A stretch of 16,716 nt of DNA from Chloroflexota bacterium. GTDB taxonomy: Bacteria > Chloroflexota > Anaerolineae > Aggregatilineales > UBA2796. Made by a program: the position numbers and the translations under genes. Under the pieces are notes generated by a model. The model did no database searches, was not told where the DNA came from, and was given only the letters and a program-made list of their open reading frames with translations. The stretch covers positions 1 through 16,716 of the forward strand of contig RFIM01000286.1 in NCBI GenBank assembly GCA_003695215.1. Reading direction: 5' to 3'. Position 1 is the first letter of the stretch. Each line of letters opens with the position of its first letter. Shown one piece after another: positions 13,796-16,716 of the stretch.

Positions 13796-14338
13796 ATGAC
13801 AAAACTTTTCGTGGCGTTCTTCGATGATACGCGCCGAGCACACGAAATCTTGGAAGAATTGCAGGACATGGAATTCGAGCAGCTGATTGACCTGAAAGAC
13901 GCCGTTGTGGTGACCAAGAATCAGCGCGGCAAGATGCGCATTTACCAGACGCATGATGTGACGCCAGGCCTGGGCGCGCTCAGCGGCGCGGCAGTCGGCG
14001 TGATCGTGGGCGGCATTCTCGGCGGCCCGCTTGGCTGGGGCCTTTTAGCCAGCGGCGCGGCAGTTGGCTTGCTGGCAGGTTCAGGCGTCGGCGCCTTAGT
14101 GGCTGCGCTGATCGACACAGGCGTTGATAATCACTTCATTCGGCAAGTTGCTGAAGCGCTTCAGCCTAATACTTCGGCGATTTTCGTCCTGGCGCGCAAG
14201 GGCGATGAGGAGATGATCCGACACGAATTGGCGCGCTTCGCTACCCGCATGATCGAGACTGAGATCGACTCACAGCACGTGGAAGCCATTCAAGCGACTG
14301 TGGACAATCTGCCAAGCACGCCAAGCAAGCCGCAATGA
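13796..14338 (+). CDS. DUF1269 family membrane protein
   Basis: A 180-residue protein of unknown function. The N-terminal part (1-55) is a small alpha/beta fold (LFVAFFDDTRRAHEILEEL, then DLKDAVVVTKNQRGKMRIYQTHD), the usual DUF1269 head. A Gly- and Ala-rich segment (about 59-107) with glycine-zipper spacing (GAAVGVIVGGILGG, GLLAGSGVGALVAAL) probably forms a membrane hairpin. The tail DTGVDNHFIRQVAEALQPNTSAIFVLAR (108-134) matches the family's GIDDxFxxxLxxxLxPGxSALFVL pattern. Relatives are often stress-linked, but no reaction is known. ATG 13796 has AAAAGGAAG 5 bases upstream. The stop overlaps the next ATG as ATGA, so the two membrane proteins are likely translated together. Confidence 0.87.
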   Translation: MTKLFVAFFDDTRRAHEILEELQDMEFEQLIDLKDAVVVTKNQRGKMRIYQTHDVTPGLGALSGAAVGVIVGGILGGPLGWGLLASGAAVGLLAGSGVGALVAALIDTGVDNHFIRQVAEALQPNTSAIFVLARKGDEEMIRHELARFATRMIETEIDSQHVEAIQATVDNLPSTPSKPQ

Positions 14339-15831
14339 GCCGAACGAGCCAAAGCTCAGCGCATTTCTGGCAAGCGCTCAGCACGCAGCGCCTAGTGCTG
14401 CTGATCTTCTTCGCACTGCTCTTCGCGCTAGCCACACGCGCACCAGTCGATACGGATACTTGGTGGCATCTGCGCACAGGCAAGCTGATTTTGGAGACGG
14501 GCACGCCACCGCGCACTGACACATTCTCGCACACACGCTACGGGCAATCATGGGACTACATCGGCTGGCTTGCGCAAGTGGCAATGACGCTTAGCTATCG
14601 CCTGCTAGGCGAGGCAGGCCTGGCACTGCTGACAGCGGCGCTGGCGCTCTTGGGCATGTGGCTAGTCTGGCAAGTTTGCGAGGGCGATGTTTTCACGCGC
14701 GCCTTCGCCGTGCTGATCGGCGCCACAGCAGCAGCGATCTTCTGGTCGGCGCGCCCGCAGATGTTCAGCTTCGTCTTCGCGGCGCTGCTGTTGTACTTGC
14801 TGCATCGCTTCAAGCGCGAAGGCAAGGATCAGCTGTGGTTGATCGTGCCGCTGAGCGCGATCTGGGTGAATACGCATCCAGGCTACTTCATTGCCTTCAT
14901 TTTGCTTGGCGGTTTCATCGCAGGCGAGATCCTTGGCAAGCTCTTGAATGCATTGGAGACGCCCGCGCTGACTTGGCGGCAAATCGGCAAGCTGATCGTC
15001 ATCGCGCTACTCAGCTACTTGATGCTAGTGCTGAATCCTTCAGGCGCCACAGCCTGGACGTACGCCTTCCGCACTTTTGGCATCGGTGTGCTGCAAAACT
15101 ACATCCAAGAATGGGCATCGCCCGACTTTCATCGGCGCGAGACCTGGCCATTTTTAGCGCTGCTCTTGGCGACCTTCGCTATGGTCGGCTTGTCTAGGCG
15201 GCGGCACGATTTGACCGACCTGCTCTTGTTTTGCGGCACGGCATTCATGGCATTCTACGCCGGCAGGAATATCTCGCTCTTCGCGCTGGTGGCAGTGCCG
15301 ATTCTGACGCGGCACGTGAACGCTTTCCGCGAGCAGCACGGCTTGCGCCTGCCGAAGGCACGTCCGCCGAAAGGCGCGGCGCTCATCCTGAATTGGCTGC
15401 TCTTGGCGCTGATTGTGAGCGGCGCCGTCTTGAAAATCTGGGTAGAGCTGAATCCGAGCGCTATTCGGCGCGCTCAGGCGGAGCGGCTGCCGCTAGGCGT
15501 GGTCGCCTACCTGAACCAGGCACGTCCGCAAGGCGCGATGTTCAACAGCTACAACTGGGGCGGTTATTTGCTGTTCGCCGCACCTGATTTCCCTGTTTTC
15601 GTTGATGGACGCACGGATCTCTACGATGATGAGCTGCTGAGCGAATGGCTGCGCGCCTATACAGGCGTCGCTTGGCGCGATGTCTTTACGCGCTGGTCAA
15701 TCGCACTTGTCGTGCTAGAGCGGGATAGTACGTTAGCAGCGATCCTGCGCGATGCGCCTGAGTGGCGCGAGACCTACAGCGATGCGATCGGCGCTGTCTT
15801 TGAGCGGCGCTTGACGAGCGCAGGTCAGTGA
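14335..15831 (+). CDS. Polytopic GT-C-like membrane protein (probable glycosyltransferase)
   Basis: A 498-residue protein with about ten to eleven membrane segments. After the first helix (about 18-36) comes VDTDTWWHLRTGKLI (38-52) with acidic residues Asp39 and Asp41, then TDTFSHTRYGQSWDYIGWL, a first-loop pattern common in GT-C-fold sugar transferases and oligosaccharyltransferase-like proteins. WVNTHPGYF sits between mid-protein helices. The C-terminal soluble part holds FNSYNWGGYLLF (403-414) and VDGRTDLYDDE (423-433), a signature seen in a group of uncharacterised bacterial membrane proteins, many from Chloroflexota. The substrate and even enzyme activity are inferred. ATG 14335 overlaps the DUF1269 stop (ATGA). 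It ends 45 bases before the convergent DUF3352-like gene. Confidence 0.75.
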   Translation: MSRTSQSSAHFWQALSTQRLVLLIFFALLFALATRAPVDTDTWWHLRTGKLILETGTPPRTDTFSHTRYGQSWDYIGWLAQVAMTLSYRLLGEAGLALLTAALALLGMWLVWQVCEGDVFTRAFAVLIGATAAAIFWSARPQMFSFVFAALLLYLLHRFKREGKDQLWLIVPLSAIWVNTHPGYFIAFILLGGFIAGEILGKLLNALETPALTWRQIGKLIVIALLSYLMLVLNPSGATAWTYAFRTFGIGVLQNYIQEWASPDFHRRETWPFLALLLATFAMVGLSRRRHDLTDLLLFCGTAFMAFYAGRNISLFALVAVPILTRHVNAFREQHGLRLPKARPPKGAALILNWLLLALIVSGAVLKIWVELNPSAIRRAQAERLPLGVVAYLNQARPQGAMFNSYNWGGYLLFAAPDFPVFVDGRTDLYDDELLSEWLRAYTGVAWRDVFTRWSIALVVLERDSTLAAILRDAPEWRETYSDAIGAVFERRLTSAGQ

Positions 15832-15866
15832 CTTTTCGCTGTACGATGCTCTCTCAGCTGCGTCAA

Positions 15867-15892
15867 GCTGCTGAGCCTATCCGCTCAGCAGC
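15867..15892. repeat. 10-bp stem-loop between convergent genes
   Basis: GCTGCTGAGC and GCTCAGCAGC (15867-15876, 15883-15892) pair perfectly around a 6-base loop. The stop codon of the minus-strand gene (15879-15877) lies in the loop. No run of T follows on either strand, so it may be a Rho-assisted or bidirectional end for the two convergent genes, but it is not a canonical terminator. Confidence 0.5.
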
Positions 15893-16716
15893 AAGAAGAG
15901 CCGCAGCTGTACTTGTGACTCAGCGCTTGTGTTCACGCTGAGGATGGCGCGCTCAAAGCGCTGAGTCAGCGCATTTGAGGCGCTTGGTAGGCGCAGCTCA
16001 CCGAGTTGTGCGATGTTAAGCTGCGCTAGAGTCTCGGTCAAGACGAATAGGAAGCGCGTGGCATTATCGGCATCGGCATGTAGCAAGAGGCTCGGTCTTG
16101 GCAAGAGGTAGCGCTCCAAGCGCGACCAATCCAGCCGCTTATCGAGCGTCTGGCCTTGCAAGATGCGCCTGAGCGAGCGCTCTGTGGCGAAGAAGCTGAA
16201 TTGCGGCGCGCTGCCGATGTAAAAGCGCAGCGCACCGAATTGTGCATCCGTATAGCTGAGCTGCATCACCGAGGCGTCCAGCGCGGGCAGCGTCACGCGC
16301 TCAAAGGCGAAGCCTGCCTGATCGCGCAATTGGCGCGCCAAGCCGTCAGCGATGCCTGAGGCTACAGCAGCCATGCGTTGCGGATCGTCGCCGCTGATGA
16401 TGAAGCCGAGATCGAGCTGATCGAAAGGCGCATTGCCACTGGGATCAGGCGTATCCACAAAGACGGCATAATCGCTCTGACGCGCCCAGCTGAGCAGATC
16501 GCCTTCCAGATCGAGCTTGAACAGACTGCGGAAGAGTTGCCGCAGACTGGCATAGGCCTCTTGGCTGCTGAGCGTGGCGCTCAGCGAGCCGAGCAGGCCT
16601 GCGGCTATCTCTGCCAGCTGACTCAAGTCGTGTGTCTGCAGGTAAATAGCGACCGTCTCAGGCATGAAGCGCGCGAAGTTTAGGTCGAGCGGCGCCGAGT
16701 TTGCTCGAGGTTGCAC
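15877..16716 (-). CDS. DUF3352-like protein (C-terminal part, cut by window edge)
   Basis: At least 279 residues, open to the right edge; the GTG at 16716 is simply the edge and not a supported start. The visible part has FARFMPETVAIYLQTHDLSQLAEIAAGLL (about 14-42), then LFKLDLEGDLLSWARQSDYAVFVDT (66-90), LGFIISGDDPQRMAAVASGIADGL (103-126) and SPxLLLHADADNATRFL-like segments. The order of a PxxTxxxL start, a 'D...D...W' segment and a score-like LGFII strand resembles DUF3352 proteins of unknown function. No membrane segment or signal peptide is visible in this portion, though one could lie upstream; exported relatives usually have one. The stop TAG falls in the loop of a 10-bp stem shared with the convergent gene end. 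The call is moderate because the similarity is by pattern only. Confidence 0.55.
   Translation of the reverse strand: MQPRANSAPLDLNFARFMPETVAIYLQTHDLSQLAEIAAGLLGSLSATLSSQEAYASLRQLFRSLFKLDLEGDLLSWARQSDYAVFVDTPDPSGNAPFDQLDLGFIISGDDPQRMAAVASGIADGLARQLRDQAGFAFERVTLPALDASVMQLSYTDAQFGALRFYIGSAPQFSFFATERSLRRILQGQTLDKRLDWSRLERYLLPRPSLLLHADADNATRFLFVLTETLAQLNIAQLGELRLPSASNALTQRFERAILSVNTSAESQVQLRLFLLLSG

Noticed and set aside
1..16716. CRISPR arrays, insertion sequences, phage or toxin-antitoxin genes
   Set aside because: I looked for regularly spaced repeats, transposase motifs and small paired genes and found none; the repeats present are single hairpins.

Overview
This window looks like a piece of a moderately GC-rich bacterial chromosome, most likely from a Chloroflexota (Anaerolineae-like) organism. 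That placement is an inference. It rests on the glycosyltransferase-C type membrane proteins, the style of the GyrA and RF2 proteins, a Gram-positive-type LexA box at uvrB (a box type also reported in the Chloroflexota member Dehalococcoides), and weakly similar envelope proteins. No mobile element, CRISPR array, phage gene or rRNA was found.

Layout. (1) 1-1298, minus strand: the start of uvrB (cut by the left edge) with its promoter and a candidate LexA operator, and a DUF5063 gene. (2) 1333-4252, minus: a nitrilase-family amidohydrolase overlapping a large membrane glycosyltransferase, transcribed from an extended -10 promoter. (3) 4504-6002, plus: tRNA-Arg(CCT), a secreted two-domain protein, and a YdcF/SanA-type DUF218 membrane protein that appears to be made from a leaderless message. 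(4) 5999-8825, minus: an operon of prfB (RF2, with its programmed +1 frameshift), an unusual Lgt-like membrane protein and a fumarylacetoacetate hydrolase-family protein. (5) 8940-9969, minus: a self-contained unit with a near-consensus promoter, a secreted protein with a duplicated domain and a strong terminator. (6) 10151-13528, minus: gyrA, a small membrane-anchored protein and a RidA-like protein whose apparent natural start is interrupted by a stop codon. (7) 13796-15831, plus: a DUF1269 membrane protein coupled to a polytopic GT-C-like membrane protein. (8) 15877-16716, minus: the C-terminal part of a DUF3352-like protein.

How the genes relate. The content is mainly housekeeping: DNA repair (uvrB), DNA topology (gyrA), translation termination (prfB) and a decoding tRNA, mixed with cell-envelope proteins and small-molecule hydrolases (nitrilase, FAH, RidA). 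Tight coupling is common: TGA/ATG abutting, ATGA and GTGA overlaps, and an 11-base overlap. I see no convincing new multi-gene system. The most useful observations are regulatory or gene-structural: the LexA-type box over the uvrB start site, the leaderless DUF218 gene, the RF2 frameshift, the broken ridA start, the quinolone-pocket Gly in GyrA and the missing signature in the Lgt-like protein.
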